Shown: one piece after another, positions 19,682 to 27,220 of the stretch
How positions within the stretch are numbered: position 1 is the first letter of the stretch
How the letters are laid out: each line of letters starts with the position of its first letter
Origin: JBFWQM01 sp050249455
Lineage (GTDB): Bacteria > Pseudomonadota > Alphaproteobacteria > MPNO01 > VGEU01
Direction of reading: 5' to 3'
Length of the DNA stretch: 39,670 nt
Assembly (NCBI GenBank): GCA_050249455.1
Contig: JBFWQM010000016.1
Coordinates: 1-39,670, forward strand
Position numbers and translations under genes: made by a program
Notes under the pieces: generated by a model
Databases searched by the model: none
Told to the model about the DNA's origin: nothing
What the model saw: only the letters and a program-made list of their open reading frames with translations

Positions 19682-20573
19682 CACCCACGACCTGCCGCCG
19701 CTGCGCGCGGTGATCGCGCGGCACGGGCTCAGCGCCCGGCGTGCGCTGGGCCAGAACTTCCTGCTCGACCTCAACCTGACGCGGCGCATCGCGCGCGCGG
19801 CCGCGCCGCTCGACGGCCGGCTGGTGGTGGAGGTCGGCCCCGGGCCCGGCGGGCTGACCCGCGCGCTCCTGGAATCGCCGGCGCGCCATGTCGTGGCGAT
19901 CGAGCGCGACCCGCGCTGCGTCGCCGCCCTAGGCGAGCTCGTGGACGCTTTCCCCGGCCGTCTCGCCGTGATCGAGGCGGATGCGCTGGAGATCGACGTG
20001 GCGGCGCTTGCGGCGGCGCATGGCGGCGGACCGGTCGCGATCGTCGCCAACCTGCCGTTCAACGTCGCGACGCCGCTCCTGATCGCCTGGCTGCGCCGGC
20101 TGGAGGCGATCGAGGCGTTGACCCTGATGTTCCAGAAGGAGGTCGCCGACCGGCTGATCGCGGCGCCGCGCAGCGGCGACTACGGCCGGCTGTCGGTCAT
20201 CGTGCAGTGGCTGTGCACGGCGCGCCGGCTGTTCGACGTGCCGGCGCAGGCGTTCACCCCGCCGCCCAAGGTCGCGGCCACCGTGGTGCGGCTGGAACCG
20301 CGCCCGGCCCCGTTGGCGCCGGCGCGGTTCGCCGACCTGGAACGGATCACCCAGGCCGCGTTCGGCCAGCGCCGCAAGATGCTGCGCGCTGCCTTGCGAT
20401 CGCTGGGCGGCGACGCGGAGGCCCTTCTCGCCGCCGCCGGCGTCACGCCGACGGCGCGGGCGGAGGAACTACCGGTCGAGGCGTTCTGCGCGCTGGCGCG
20501 GGCCTGGGCGGCATCGCGTGATGGTCACGCCGCCATTCCCGCCGCCCTCCCGCGAGAAGAGCCGAGTCGTTGA
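19674..20573 (+). CDS. rsmA: 16S rRNA dimethyladenosine transferase RsmA
   Basis: RsmA (KsgA) dimethylates two adjacent adenines near the 3' end of 16S rRNA using SAM, late in 30S assembly. The 299 residues start on TTG 19674 within the last codons of pdxA. Motifs: RRALGQNFLLD, the SAM loop VEVGPGPGGLT, acidic IERD, and the catalytic NLPF (motif IV, where E. coli has NLPY) followed by N. The later FQKEVADRL and FTPPPKV stretches are typical. The Tyr to Phe change in motif IV occurs in known family members and keeps the aromatic stacking residue. The last gene of the plus-strand run; its stop codon lies within an intrinsic terminator. Confidence 0.95.
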   Translation: MPDTHDLPPLRAVIARHGLSARRALGQNFLLDLNLTRRIARAAAPLDGRLVVEVGPGPGGLTRALLESPARHVVAIERDPRCVAALGELVDAFPGRLAVIEADALEIDVAALAAAHGGGPVAIVANLPFNVATPLLIAWLRRLEAIEALTLMFQKEVADRLIAAPRSGDYGRLSVIVQWLCTARRLFDVPAQAFTPPPKVAATVVRLEPRPAPLAPARFADLERITQAAFGQRRKMLRAALRSLGGDAEALLAAAGVTPTARAEELPVEAFCALARAWAASRDGHAAIPAALPREEPSR

Positions 20574-20599
20574 AGATACCGGGCGGCGACAATTTTTTT
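20566..20599 (+). terminator. Intrinsic terminator after rsmA
   Basis: GTCGTTG (20566-20572) pairs with CGGCGAC (20584-20590) in seven pairs, two of them G-U, around an 11-base loop, followed by AA and seven T (20593-20599). The rsmA TGA (20571-20573) lies in the stem and loop. This is the only site in the window with the classic stem plus T-run. Confidence 0.65.
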
Positions 20600-20648
20600 C
20601 CCTAGACTTCAATCGCTTGCCACATTTCTCTATGACGATATCGCGTGG

Positions 20649-20677
20649 CGTAGCGCTTGCACTACCGCGGCGCTACG
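20649..20677. terminator. Hairpin overlapping the gmk stop codon
   Basis: CGTAGCGC (20649-20656) and GCGCTACG (20670-20677) form a perfect 8-bp stem with a 13-base loop that contains GCACTACC. The gmk TAG (minus strand 20675-20673) lies inside the stem. On the minus strand an A/T-rich stretch follows, without a pure T-run. Confidence 0.45.
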
Positions 20678-21314
20678 GCCCGCCGCGCAGGCGGTTGACG
20701 AAGTCCGCGAGGCCTTGCTGGCGGCCGCGGCGGAGGCGTTCGGCGACGAGGACGGCGTAGACCTCCTCCACCGCCCGGTCGAGGTCGCGGTTGATGACGA
20801 CGTAGTCGTAGGCGTCGAAGTGGCTGGCCTCGTCGAAGGCGCGGGCCATGCGCTGGGCCACCACCGCCTCGGAATCCTGGGCGCGGCGGCGCAGCCGGTC
20901 GTGCAGCTCCGCGCGCGACGGCGGCAGCACGAAGACCCGTACGATATCGTTGGGCATCACCTGGGCGAGCTGCTGCGTGCCTTGCCAGTCGATGTCGAAC
21001 AGCACGTCGCGGCCCGACTCGAGGGCCGCTTCGACCGGCGCGCGGGGCGTGCCGTAGCCGTGGCCGAACACCTGCGCGTGCTCCAGCAGCCCGCCGGCCG
21101 CCACCATGCGGTCGAATGCGGCGCGGTCGATGAAGTGGTAGTCGCGGCCGTCCACCTCCGACGGGCGCGGCGGCCGGGTGGTCACCGACACCGACATCGT
21201 CAGGTCCTTGTCGCGGTCTAGCAGCCGGCGCGAGATCGAGGTCTTGCCCGCGCCCGAGGGCGAGGACAGCACGAACAGGACGCCGCGGCGGGTGATGGAA
21301 TCGGGGTCCGTCAT
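20673..21314 (-). CDS. gmk: Guanylate kinase
   Basis: Gmk phosphorylates GMP to GDP. The 213 residues carry the P-loop SSPSGAGKTS (17-26), the GMP-site segments SVTTRPPRPSEVDGRDYHFI, and the lid region RAQDSEAVVAQRMARA. The ATG at 21314 lies five bases after the yicC stop. An upstream GTG at 21323 that overlaps the yicC stop (GTGA) is an alternative and would add three residues. The yicC-gmk pair is a common proteobacterial unit. Convergent with rsmA. Confidence 0.96.
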   Translation of the reverse strand: MTDPDSITRRGVLFVLSSPSGAGKTSISRRLLDRDKDLTMSVSVTTRPPRPSEVDGRDYHFIDRAAFDRMVAAGGLLEHAQVFGHGYGTPRAPVEAALESGRDVLFDIDWQGTQQLAQVMPNDIVRVFVLPPSRAELHDRLRRRAQDSEAVVAQRMARAFDEASHFDAYDYVVINRDLDRAVEEVYAVLVAERLRRGRQQGLADFVNRLRGGP

Positions 21315-21319
21315 CGCGC

Positions 21320-22207
21320 TCACTCGATGTTCTGGACCTGCTCGCGGAACTGCTCGATCGCCGCCTTGAGGTCGAGGCCGATGCGGGTCAGCGCGATGTC
21401 GGCCGACTTCGAGCACAGCGTGTTGGCTTCGCGGTTGAATTCCTGGCACAGGAAGTCGAGCCGCCGGCCGACCGCGCCGCCCACCGCCATCAGCTCGCGC
21501 GCCGCGGCGATGTGCGCGTCGAGCCGGTCGAGCTCCTCGCGCACGTCGGCCTTGGAGACGAGGAGCGCGATCTCCTGCGCGAGGCGCTCCTCCGACACCG
21601 GCTTGTCGCCGCCGAGCAGCGTGTCGATCTGCTCGCGCAGCCGCCGCGCCATCAGCGCCGGCACGTCCCCGATCGCCACCGCCGCCGTCCGGCGCAGCGC
21701 CTCGATATGATCAACATGGCCGCCCACCACGGCGGCGAGCCGCGCGCCCTCGCCGAGGCGCATCTCCGCCAGCCGCGCCAGCGCATCGGCGAAGCTGGCG
21801 AGCAGGCGCGATTCCAGCCGCGCGCGCTCTTCCTCCGTCTCCTCGGTCGTGGCGGAGACGAGGACGCCGGGCACCTGCAGGAACATCTCGATTCGCGGGG
21901 TCGGTGAATCGTAGGCCTGGCCCACCTCGACGCTCTGCGTCACCAGCCGGTCCAGCGCCTCGCGGTTCACCTCGATCGCCGGCAGCCGCGGCGGCCGCAC
22001 CAGCGCCAGGCCGACATTGATGCTGCCGCGGCGCAGCCTGTCGGCGATGCGTGTCCGCGCCTCGACCTCCAGGTGGTCGAAGCCGGGCGGCAGGCGGAAG
22101 CGCAGGTCGAGACCGCGCGCGTTGACGCTCTTGATCTCCCAGGTCCAGGAATAGCCGCCTTCGGCACCCTGGGCGCGGGCGAAACCCGTCATGCTCTGGA
22201 TCGCCAC
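21320..22207 (-). CDS. YicC/YloC family endoribonuclease
   Basis: This is a 295-residue protein of the YicC/YloC family, which in other bacteria has been linked to stress survival and RNA cleavage. The N-terminal YicC domain begins SMTGFARA and has EIKSVNARGLDLRFRLP. The C-terminal DUF1732 region ends with FLCQEFNREANTLCSKS, the most conserved part of the family. The GTG at 22207 is chosen since GGAG lies about six bases upstream and it gives the family-like MAIQSMTGFA; the adjacent GTG at 22210 is nearly equivalent. It precedes gmk by five bases. Confidence 0.93.
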   Translation of the reverse strand: MAIQSMTGFARAQGAEGGYSWTWEIKSVNARGLDLRFRLPPGFDHLEVEARTRIADRLRRGSINVGLALVRPPRLPAIEVNREALDRLVTQSVEVGQAYDSPTPRIEMFLQVPGVLVSATTEETEEERARLESRLLASFADALARLAEMRLGEGARLAAVVGGHVDHIEALRRTAAVAIGDVPALMARRLREQIDTLLGGDKPVSEERLAQEIALLVSKADVREELDRLDAHIAAARELMAVGGAVGRRLDFLCQEFNREANTLCSKSADIALTRIGLDLKAAIEQFREQVQNIE

Positions 22208-22241
22208 CACTGTCTCCGAACGCCGTTGCGCGGCGGCGCGC

Positions 22242-22270
22242 ACTATAAAGGACCACCCGCCGCGCAACAA
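22242..22270 (-). promoter_or_regulatory. Candidate yicC-gmk promoter
   Basis: On the minus strand TTGTTG (22270-22265), a 17-base spacer and TATAGT (22247-22242) followed by GCGCGCC lie 35 bases before the yicC start. This shares the TATAGTGCGC pattern with the lptF and rpsF promoters. Confidence 0.55.
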
Positions 22271-22286
22271 TCGACGAGGCCCCCCG

Positions 22287-23051
22287 ATGACCGCCACCCC
22301 GCGCTCGATCCTGATCACCGGCGCCTCCAGCGGCATCGGCGAGGCGCTGGCGCTGGCCTACGCCGCGCCCGGCGTCACGCTGGCGCTGTGCGGCCGCGAC
22401 CCGGCGCGCACCGAAGCCGTCGCGGCAGCCTGCCGCGCGCGCGGCGCGGCGGCGACGGCGGCGGTGCTCGACGTCGCCGACCGGGCGGCGATGCGCGACT
22501 GGGTCGAGGCCTGCGACGCGCGCGCGCCGCTCGACCTCGTCATCGCCAACGCTGGCATCTCCGCCGGCATGGGCGGCGCGGGCGAGGACGAGGCGCAGAC
22601 GCGCCGCCTGTTCGCCACCAACGTCGAGGGCGTCCTCAACACCGTGTGGCCGGCGATCCCGCGCATGCGCGCTCGGCGTAGCGGCCACATCGCGCTGATG
22701 TCGTCGCTGGCCGGCTACCGCGGCTATCCCGGCGCGCCGGCATACTGCGCGACCAAGGCCGCGGTGAAGTCGTGGGGCGAGGCGCTGCGCGGTGCGCTAG
22801 CGCGCGACGGCGTGACGGTGTCGGTCATCTGCCCCGGCTGGGTGAAGAGCCGGATGACCGCGGGCAACCGCTTCCGCATGCCGTTCCTGGTGGAGACCGA
22901 CCGCGCCGCCGCGATCATCCGGCGCGGCCTCGACCGCGGGCGGGCGCGCATCGCCTTCCCGTTCCCGGTGGCGTTCGCCGCGTGGCTGTTCATGGCGCTG
23001 CCGGCCGGCGTCGGCGACGCGCTGGCGCGCCGGCTGCCCGACAAGGAGTGA
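22287..23051 (+). CDS. Short-chain dehydrogenase/reductase
   Basis: This is a 254-residue Rossmann-fold SDR. The cofactor loop TGASSGIG is at residues 11-18, NAGIS is near 90, the catalytic Ser is in LMSSLAGYRG and YCATK carries the Tyr-x-x-x-Lys pair. The C-terminus has a hydrophobic stretch (AFPFPVAFAAWLFMALP) that could attach it to the membrane, a trait of some lipid-acting SDRs. The substrate is unknown. It diverges from yicC with about 80 bases between starts, and its stop touches the end of the convergent acyloxyacyl hydrolase gene (no gap). Confidence 0.88.
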   Translation: MTATPRSILITGASSGIGEALALAYAAPGVTLALCGRDPARTEAVAAACRARGAAATAAVLDVADRAAMRDWVEACDARAPLDLVIANAGISAGMGGAGEDEAQTRRLFATNVEGVLNTVWPAIPRMRARRSGHIALMSSLAGYRGYPGAPAYCATKAAVKSWGEALRGALARDGVTVSVICPGWVKSRMTAGNRFRMPFLVETDRAAAIIRRGLDRGRARIAFPFPVAFAAWLFMALPAGVGDALARRLPDKE

Positions 23052-23645
23052 TCAGCGGCCGAAGATGCGCGACAGCGGCAGCGAGTAGGTGATGGCGACC
23101 ATCTCGGTGCCGGGGTTGTTGTCGCCGAAGACCTCGCCGTGCGACATGTGGTGGAAGGCGACGCCGAGCTGGCTGTCGTCGTCGAACCGCCAGGCGATAT
23201 CGAAGCCCGACCGCGCGACGCCGGAGGAGCCGAGGTCCTTGCCGCCGCCCTGGTGGTAGCCGACCAGCGCGAAACTCGGGGTCACTACGATGCGCCGGCC
23301 GAAATAGGCGTCGAGCCGCAGCCCGCCATAGGCATAGAAGCCGCCGTCGCCCGTGGCGGCCATGCCGAGGAACGGCTTGACCTTCCACAGCATCAGGCCG
23401 GGCCGGTATTCGACGCGGAACTCGCCCGACACGTCCACCCCGTCGACCGCATCGAAGACTCCGCCGCCGAAGGTGAAGTAGTCCTGCTGCGGCCCGTCGG
23501 GCTCGGCCGCGAACAGCGCCCACAGGACGATCGGGATCGCGGCGTAGGTAATGCCCTGCACCGCCGGGTCGGCCCGCCCCGCCGACGGCGCGGCCGCGAT
23601 CGCCCCGGCGCAGAGCGCCCCCAACGTCCAACCCCGAACCGACAC
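23052..23645 (-). CDS. Acyloxyacyl hydrolase (PagL-like lipid A 3-O-deacylase)
   Basis: This is a 197-residue protein with a signal peptide (about 1-25, ending SAGRA) and a small outer-membrane beta-barrel composition. PagL enzymes remove the 3-O acyl chain of lipid A. The family active-site stretch is present near the end: HHMSHGEVFGDNNPGTE, with His and Ser of the catalytic set and a downstream Glu. The GTG at 23645 is chosen because GGGAGGT lies five bases upstream; the ATG ten codons further up has no ribosome site. It diverges from a PAP2 phosphatase gene across a shared inverted repeat, which suggests paired lipid A trimming (inference). Confidence 0.8.
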   Translation of the reverse strand: MSVRGWTLGALCAGAIAAAPSAGRADPAVQGITYAAIPIVLWALFAAEPDGPQQDYFTFGGGVFDAVDGVDVSGEFRVEYRPGLMLWKVKPFLGMAATGDGGFYAYGGLRLDAYFGRRIVVTPSFALVGYHQGGGKDLGSSGVARSGFDIAWRFDDDSQLGVAFHHMSHGEVFGDNNPGTEMVAITYSLPLSRIFGR

Positions 23646-23673
23646 GCCGCACCTCCCGTTCGCGAACCGCGGC

Positions 23674-23701
23674 ATGATACGGGGCGACCGGTCCGGCGCA
23701 A
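23674..23701 (-). promoter_or_regulatory. Candidate promoter for PagL-like gene
   Basis: On the minus strand TTGCGC (23701-23696), a 16-base spacer and TATCAT (23679-23674) stand about 30 bases before the GTG start. The -35 lies in the left arm of the 23693-23725 inverted repeat. Confidence 0.45.
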
Positions 23702-23725
23702 GCGAATCCCTTGCGGTTGCGCCGG
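23693..23725. promoter_or_regulatory. Inverted repeat between divergent PagL and PAP2 genes
   Basis: CCGGCGCAA (23693-23701) and TTGCGCCGG (23717-23725) are a perfect 9-bp inverted repeat 15 bases apart. A nested repeat CGCAAG (23697-23702) / CTTGCG (23710-23715) lies inside. Each outward-reading arm contains TTGCGC, which can act as a -35 for the gene on its side. It could be an operator, a mirrored divergent promoter, or both. Confidence 0.5.
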
Positions 23726-23751
23726 CGCGGCCGGACGGCTAACCATCCTTC

Positions 23752-24474
23752 ATGCGCCCCTTGCCCCCGCTCGGACGGACCGGATGGCTGCTCGTCGCCG
23801 CGGCCGCCGCCGCCGGCGCCGTGCTGTTCGCGGTGCCGGCGATCGACCACGCTGCCGCCCGGCTGTTCTACGACGGCGCCCGGTTCCCGGCCGAAACCGA
23901 CGCGACGGTGCAGGCGATCCGGCGCGCGGCGCGCATCCCCGGCTGGATCCTGGGCGCGGCGGCGATCCTTTCCCTCGCCTGGCGGCTGGCGCGGCGGCGC
24001 TGGCTGTTCGGGCTCGACCGCAAGGCCATCGTGTACCTTGTCGCGGTGGCGCTGATCGGCCCGGCGCTGCTGGTCAACGGCGTCCTGAAGGAGCACTGGG
24101 GCCGCGCGCGGCCGTACCAGACCGTGGACTTCGGCGGCGACAAGGCGTTCACCCCGCCGCTGATTCCGGCCGACCAGTGCGCCCGCAACTGCTCGTTCGT
24201 CTCGGGCGAGGTGGCCTACGGCTTCTTCTTCACGGCGCTCGGCTTCCTGGCGGCGGCGCCGGCGCGCCGGCGGGTGTTCGCCGCCGCGATCGGCTTCGGC
24301 GCCGCGATCGCCGTCATCCGGATCGCGCAGGGCGGCCACTGGCTGTCCGACGCCTATTTCGCCGCCCTGTTCACGGTGGCGATCGCCTGGCTCCTGCACC
24401 ACTGGATCGTGCGCGAGGACGCGGTGGGCCGGCTGCTGGGGATCGCCAGGCCGCGGCCGGCTATTCCCCGTTAG
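23752..24474 (+). CDS. PAP2 family phosphatase, membrane
   Basis: This is a 240-residue polytopic membrane protein of the PAP2 phosphatase superfamily, whose members remove phosphate from lipids such as lipid A, PG-phosphate or undecaprenyl diphosphate. Motif 1 is KEHWGRARP (about 113-121), and motif 3 is IRIAQGGHWLSD, with the expected nucleophile H196 and D200. Motif 2, usually PSGH, reads FVSGE: residue 153 is Glu where the general-acid His is expected. A Cys pair (C-x3-C) precedes it in ADQCARNCSF. The ATG at 23752 has no clear ribosome site and a weak -10 just six bases upstream. It diverges from a PagL-like gene and overlaps mltG tail to tail by 14 bases. Confidence 0.85.
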   Translation: MRPLPPLGRTGWLLVAAAAAAGAVLFAVPAIDHAAARLFYDGARFPAETDATVQAIRRAARIPGWILGAAAILSLAWRLARRRWLFGLDRKAIVYLVAVALIGPALLVNGVLKEHWGRARPYQTVDFGGDKAFTPPLIPADQCARNCSFVSGEVAYGFFFTALGFLAAAPARRRVFAAAIGFGAAIAVIRIAQGGHWLSDAYFAALFTVAIAWLLHHWIVREDAVGRLLGIARPRPAIPR

Positions 24475-25468
24475 CCCGGATGCGCTTGCGCTGGCCGGCG
24501 CGGTACCTGGCGACGTTGCGGTTGTGCTCGTCCAGCGACTTGGCGAACCAGTGCCCGCCGTTGCCGTCGGCGACGAAGTAGAGCTCGTCGGTCTTGAGCG
24601 GATTGACGGCGGCGGCGATCGAATCGCGCCCCGGGTTGGCGATCGGCTTCGGCGGCAGGCCGGCGAGCCGGTAGGTGTTGTAGGGCGAATCGACCGCGAG
24701 GTCGTCGCGCGTCAGGTCGCGGTCCAGCGCCTTGGCGCCGCCGGTGATCGCGTAGACCACAGTCGGGTCCGACTGCAGCTTCATGCCGGCGCGCAGGCGA
24801 TTGTGGAAGACCGCCGAGACGCGGCGGCGCTCCGCCGGTTCAGCCGCCTCCTTCTCGATCAGGGAGGCGAGGACCAGGGCCTCGTCCTTGTCGCCCACCG
24901 CGAGATCCTGCGCGCGCGCGGCCCACAGGGCGTCCAGCGCCTCGCGCGCCGCGCGCTGCATGCGCTCGACGAGGTCGCGCCGCGAATCGCCGTAGGAATA
25001 GAAATAGGTCTCGGGCAGCAGCCAGCCCTCCGCCGCGTCCGGCGGCGCGTCGCCGGCGAGGCCGTCCGCCTCGGCGACCAGCGCCAGCACCTGCGCGCTC
25101 GCCAGGCCCTCGGCGATGGTGAGGCGGCGCTTGACGGTGCGCCCGCTTTCCAGGAGCGCGGCGACGTCGCGCATGCTCATGGCCGGCGCGAAGGCGTATT
25201 CGCCGGCCTGCAGCCGGCGCGCGGCGCCGGTCGCGCGCACGCCGGCCTCGAACAGCCAGCGGTCGGCGACGATGCCGGCGGCGGCGAGCCGGTCCGCCAC
25301 GCCGCCGACCGACGTGCCCTTCGGGATCACAACGGTCGCCGCGGCGACCAGCGGGCCGGGCCTGACGTAGAGATGATAGAGCGCACCCGCGAGCGCCGCG
25401 GCGGCCGCGACGAGCGCGACCGCTGCGAGCGCGACGATCCGGACGTGCGGGCGCTTCATCGCGTGCAT
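24461..25468 (-). CDS. mltG: Endolytic transglycosylase MltG
   Basis: MltG cuts nascent glycan strands in the periplasm near the membrane and sets their length. The 335 residues have one N-terminal membrane anchor (about 12-35), a LysM-like segment (VVIPKGTSVGGVADRLAAAGI) and the YceG catalytic domain. The catalytic Glu is in LASLIEKEA. QSDPTVVYAITG and SPYNTYRLAGLPPKPIANPG are signature stretches. The ATG at 25468 follows GGGAG by three bases, too close to be ideal; an ATG three codons later (25459) is an alternative. It sits 49 bases after fabF on the same strand, as in many proteobacteria (acpP-fabF-mltG). Its last 14 bases overlap the PAP2 gene. Confidence 0.95.
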   Translation of the reverse strand: MHAMKRPHVRIVALAAVALVAAAAALAGALYHLYVRPGPLVAAATVVIPKGTSVGGVADRLAAAGIVADRWLFEAGVRATGAARRLQAGEYAFAPAMSMRDVAALLESGRTVKRRLTIAEGLASAQVLALVAEADGLAGDAPPDAAEGWLLPETYFYSYGDSRRDLVERMQRAAREALDALWAARAQDLAVGDKDEALVLASLIEKEAAEPAERRRVSAVFHNRLRAGMKLQSDPTVVYAITGGAKALDRDLTRDDLAVDSPYNTYRLAGLPPKPIANPGRDSIAAAVNPLKTDELYFVADGNGGHWFAKSLDEHNRNVARYRAGQRKRIRANGE

Positions 25469-25517
25469 CCGCTCCCGCGCGGCGGCGGCGGCCCCGCATC
25501 GGGGCGCCGCCCCGGCA

Positions 25518-26780
25518 TCAGCTGGGCGCCGAGAACACCAGCGTTGCGTTGGTGCCGCCGAACCCGAACGAGTTCGACAGCGTGTGACGCACCTTGCGCT
25601 CCTTGGCCTGGCGCGGCACCAGGTCGATGTCGCACCCTTCCGAAGGGTTCTCCAGGTTGAGCGTCGGCGGCACGACGCCGTTCTTCATGGCGAGGATGCA
25701 GAAGATCGCCTCGACGCTGCCGGCGGCGCCGAGCAGATGGCCGATCGCCGACTTGGTCGACGACATCGACAGCTTGTAGGCCGCCTCGCCGAACAGCCGC
25801 TTCACCGCGCCGAGCTCGATCTCGTCGCCGAGCGGCGTCGAGGTGCCGTGCGCGTTGACGTAGTCGATGTCCTCCGGGTTCAGGCCGGCGCGCTTGAGCG
25901 CGGTGCGCATCGAGCGGAAGCCGCCATTGCCGTCCTCGGGCGGCGCGGTGACGTGGTGCGCGTCGCCCGACATGCCGTAGCCAGTGATCTCGGCGTAGAT
26001 CTTGGCGCCGCGCCGCTTGGCGTGCTCAAGCTCCTCCAGCACCACGACGCCGGAGCCCTCGCCCATGACGAAGCCGTCGCGGTCGCGGTCCCACGGGCGC
26101 GAGGCGCGCTCGGGCGTGTCGTTGAACCTGGTGGACAGCGCGCGTGCCGCGGCGAAGCCGGCAAGGCCGAGACGGCAGACCGCCCCTTCGGTGCCGCCAG
26201 CAACCATCACGTCGGCATCGTCGAGCTGGATCAGCCGCGCGGCGTCGCCGATCGCGTGGGCGCCGGTGGAGCACGCCGTGACGACGGCGTGGTTCGGGCC
26301 CTTGAAGCCGTACTTGATCGACACTTGGCCGGACGCCAGGTTGATCAGCGAGGCGGGGATGAAGAACGGCGTGATCCGCCGCGGTCCCTGCTCCTTCAGC
26401 GTGATCGCGGCGTCGTTGATCGCCGGCAGGCCGCCGATGCCCGACCCGATCATCACGCCGGTGCGCTCGCGGTCGTCCTCGCTGTCCGGCTTCCAGCCCG
26501 AATCCTCCACCGCCTGCGAGGCGGCGGCGACCGCATAGAGGATGAAGTCATCCATCTTGCGCTGGTCCTTGGGGAGGACCCAGTCGTTGGGGTTGAAGTG
26601 GCCCGCCGCCTGGTCGCCGCGCGGAATCTGCGCCGCGATCTTCACCGGCAGGTCGGAGACATCGAAGGACTGGATCGAACGGACCCCCGACTCACCGTTG
26701 ATGAGGCGCCCCCAAGTGGTTCCGACGCCGGAACCAAGCGGGGTGACGAGTCCGAGCCCGGTGACGACGACGCGTTTCAC
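25518..26780 (-). CDS. fabF: Beta-ketoacyl-ACP synthase II
   Basis: FabF condenses acyl-ACP with malonyl-ACP in fatty-acid elongation. The 420 residues carry the Cys-His-His triad: C170 in VVTACSTGAH, a His in VNAHGTSTPLGD and a His in GHLLGAAGSVE. The N-terminus KRVVVTGLGLVTPLGSG is standard, and the C-terminus NSFGFGGTNATLVF is typical of KAS II. It follows acpP by 76 bases. The linked genes fabD, fabG, acpP and fabF form the usual fatty-acid block, here continuing to mltG. Confidence 0.98.
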   Translation of the reverse strand: MKRVVVTGLGLVTPLGSGVGTTWGRLINGESGVRSIQSFDVSDLPVKIAAQIPRGDQAAGHFNPNDWVLPKDQRKMDDFILYAVAAASQAVEDSGWKPDSEDDRERTGVMIGSGIGGLPAINDAAITLKEQGPRRITPFFIPASLINLASGQVSIKYGFKGPNHAVVTACSTGAHAIGDAARLIQLDDADVMVAGGTEGAVCRLGLAGFAAARALSTRFNDTPERASRPWDRDRDGFVMGEGSGVVVLEELEHAKRRGAKIYAEITGYGMSGDAHHVTAPPEDGNGGFRSMRTALKRAGLNPEDIDYVNAHGTSTPLGDEIELGAVKRLFGEAAYKLSMSSTKSAIGHLLGAAGSVEAIFCILAMKNGVVPPTLNLENPSEGCDIDLVPRQAKERKVRHTLSNSFGFGGTNATLVFSAPS

Positions 26781-26856
26781 CAGATCACGCTCCGCGCCGG
26801 AATCGGCGCTGGCTTCGTGGCCCTGCGGGTCATGCTGCTTCCCGGCGCTCGCACCT

Positions 26857-27096
26857 TCAGGCGTTCTGATGCTGCTCGATGTAGGTGATCGCGTCCTTGA
26901 CGGTCAGGATCTTCTCCGCCGCCTCGTCCGGGATCTCGCAGCCGAACTCTTCCTCGAACGCCATCACGAGTTCCACCGTGTCCAGGCTGTCGGCGCCGAG
27001 ATCGTCGATGAAGCTGGCATTCTCGGTGACCTTCGATTCATCGACGCCCAGATGCTCGACGACGATCTTCTTCACCCGCTCCACAGTATCGCTCAT
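26857..27096 (-). CDS. acpP: Acyl carrier protein
   Basis: This is a 79-residue acidic carrier for acyl chains. The phosphopantetheine attachment Ser is S37 in DLGADSLDTVELVM. Helix I (ERVKKIVVEHLGVDE), the loop and the C-terminal helix (TVKDAITYIEQHQ) match the family. GAGGA lies directly before the ATG at 27096, closer than usual. The gap of 124 bases from fabG contains a hairpin and may hold a separate promoter, which would suit the high demand for ACP. Confidence 0.98.
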   Translation of the reverse strand: MSDTVERVKKIVVEHLGVDESKVTENASFIDDLGADSLDTVELVMAFEEEFGCEIPDEAAEKILTVKDAITYIEQHQNA

Positions 27097-27143
27097 TCCT
27101 CGTGTCCCTTATTGGAGAACTCAGGGGACCGGTCCTCGCGGAA

Positions 27144-27158
27144 CCGCCGTCCCGGCGG
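27144..27158. other. Hairpin in fabG-acpP gap
   Basis: CCGCCG (27144-27149) and CGGCGG (27153-27158) form a 6-bp stem with a three-base loop in the 124-base gap between fabG and acpP. No T-run follows on the minus strand. It may mark the leader of a separate acpP transcript, but I see no clear promoter hexamers. Confidence 0.25.
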
Positions 27159-27220
27159 GCGCCTGCTCTTTGACCGCGCTGGCCGCACCCGTTTTGACCC
27201 GCGCCACCCGGCCAGAGCGC

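Noticed and set aside
23646..23675. An upstream ATG start (23675) for the PagL-like gene
   Set aside because: There is no ribosome site, it overlaps the candidate -10, and the GTG at 23645 has a strong GGGAGGT.
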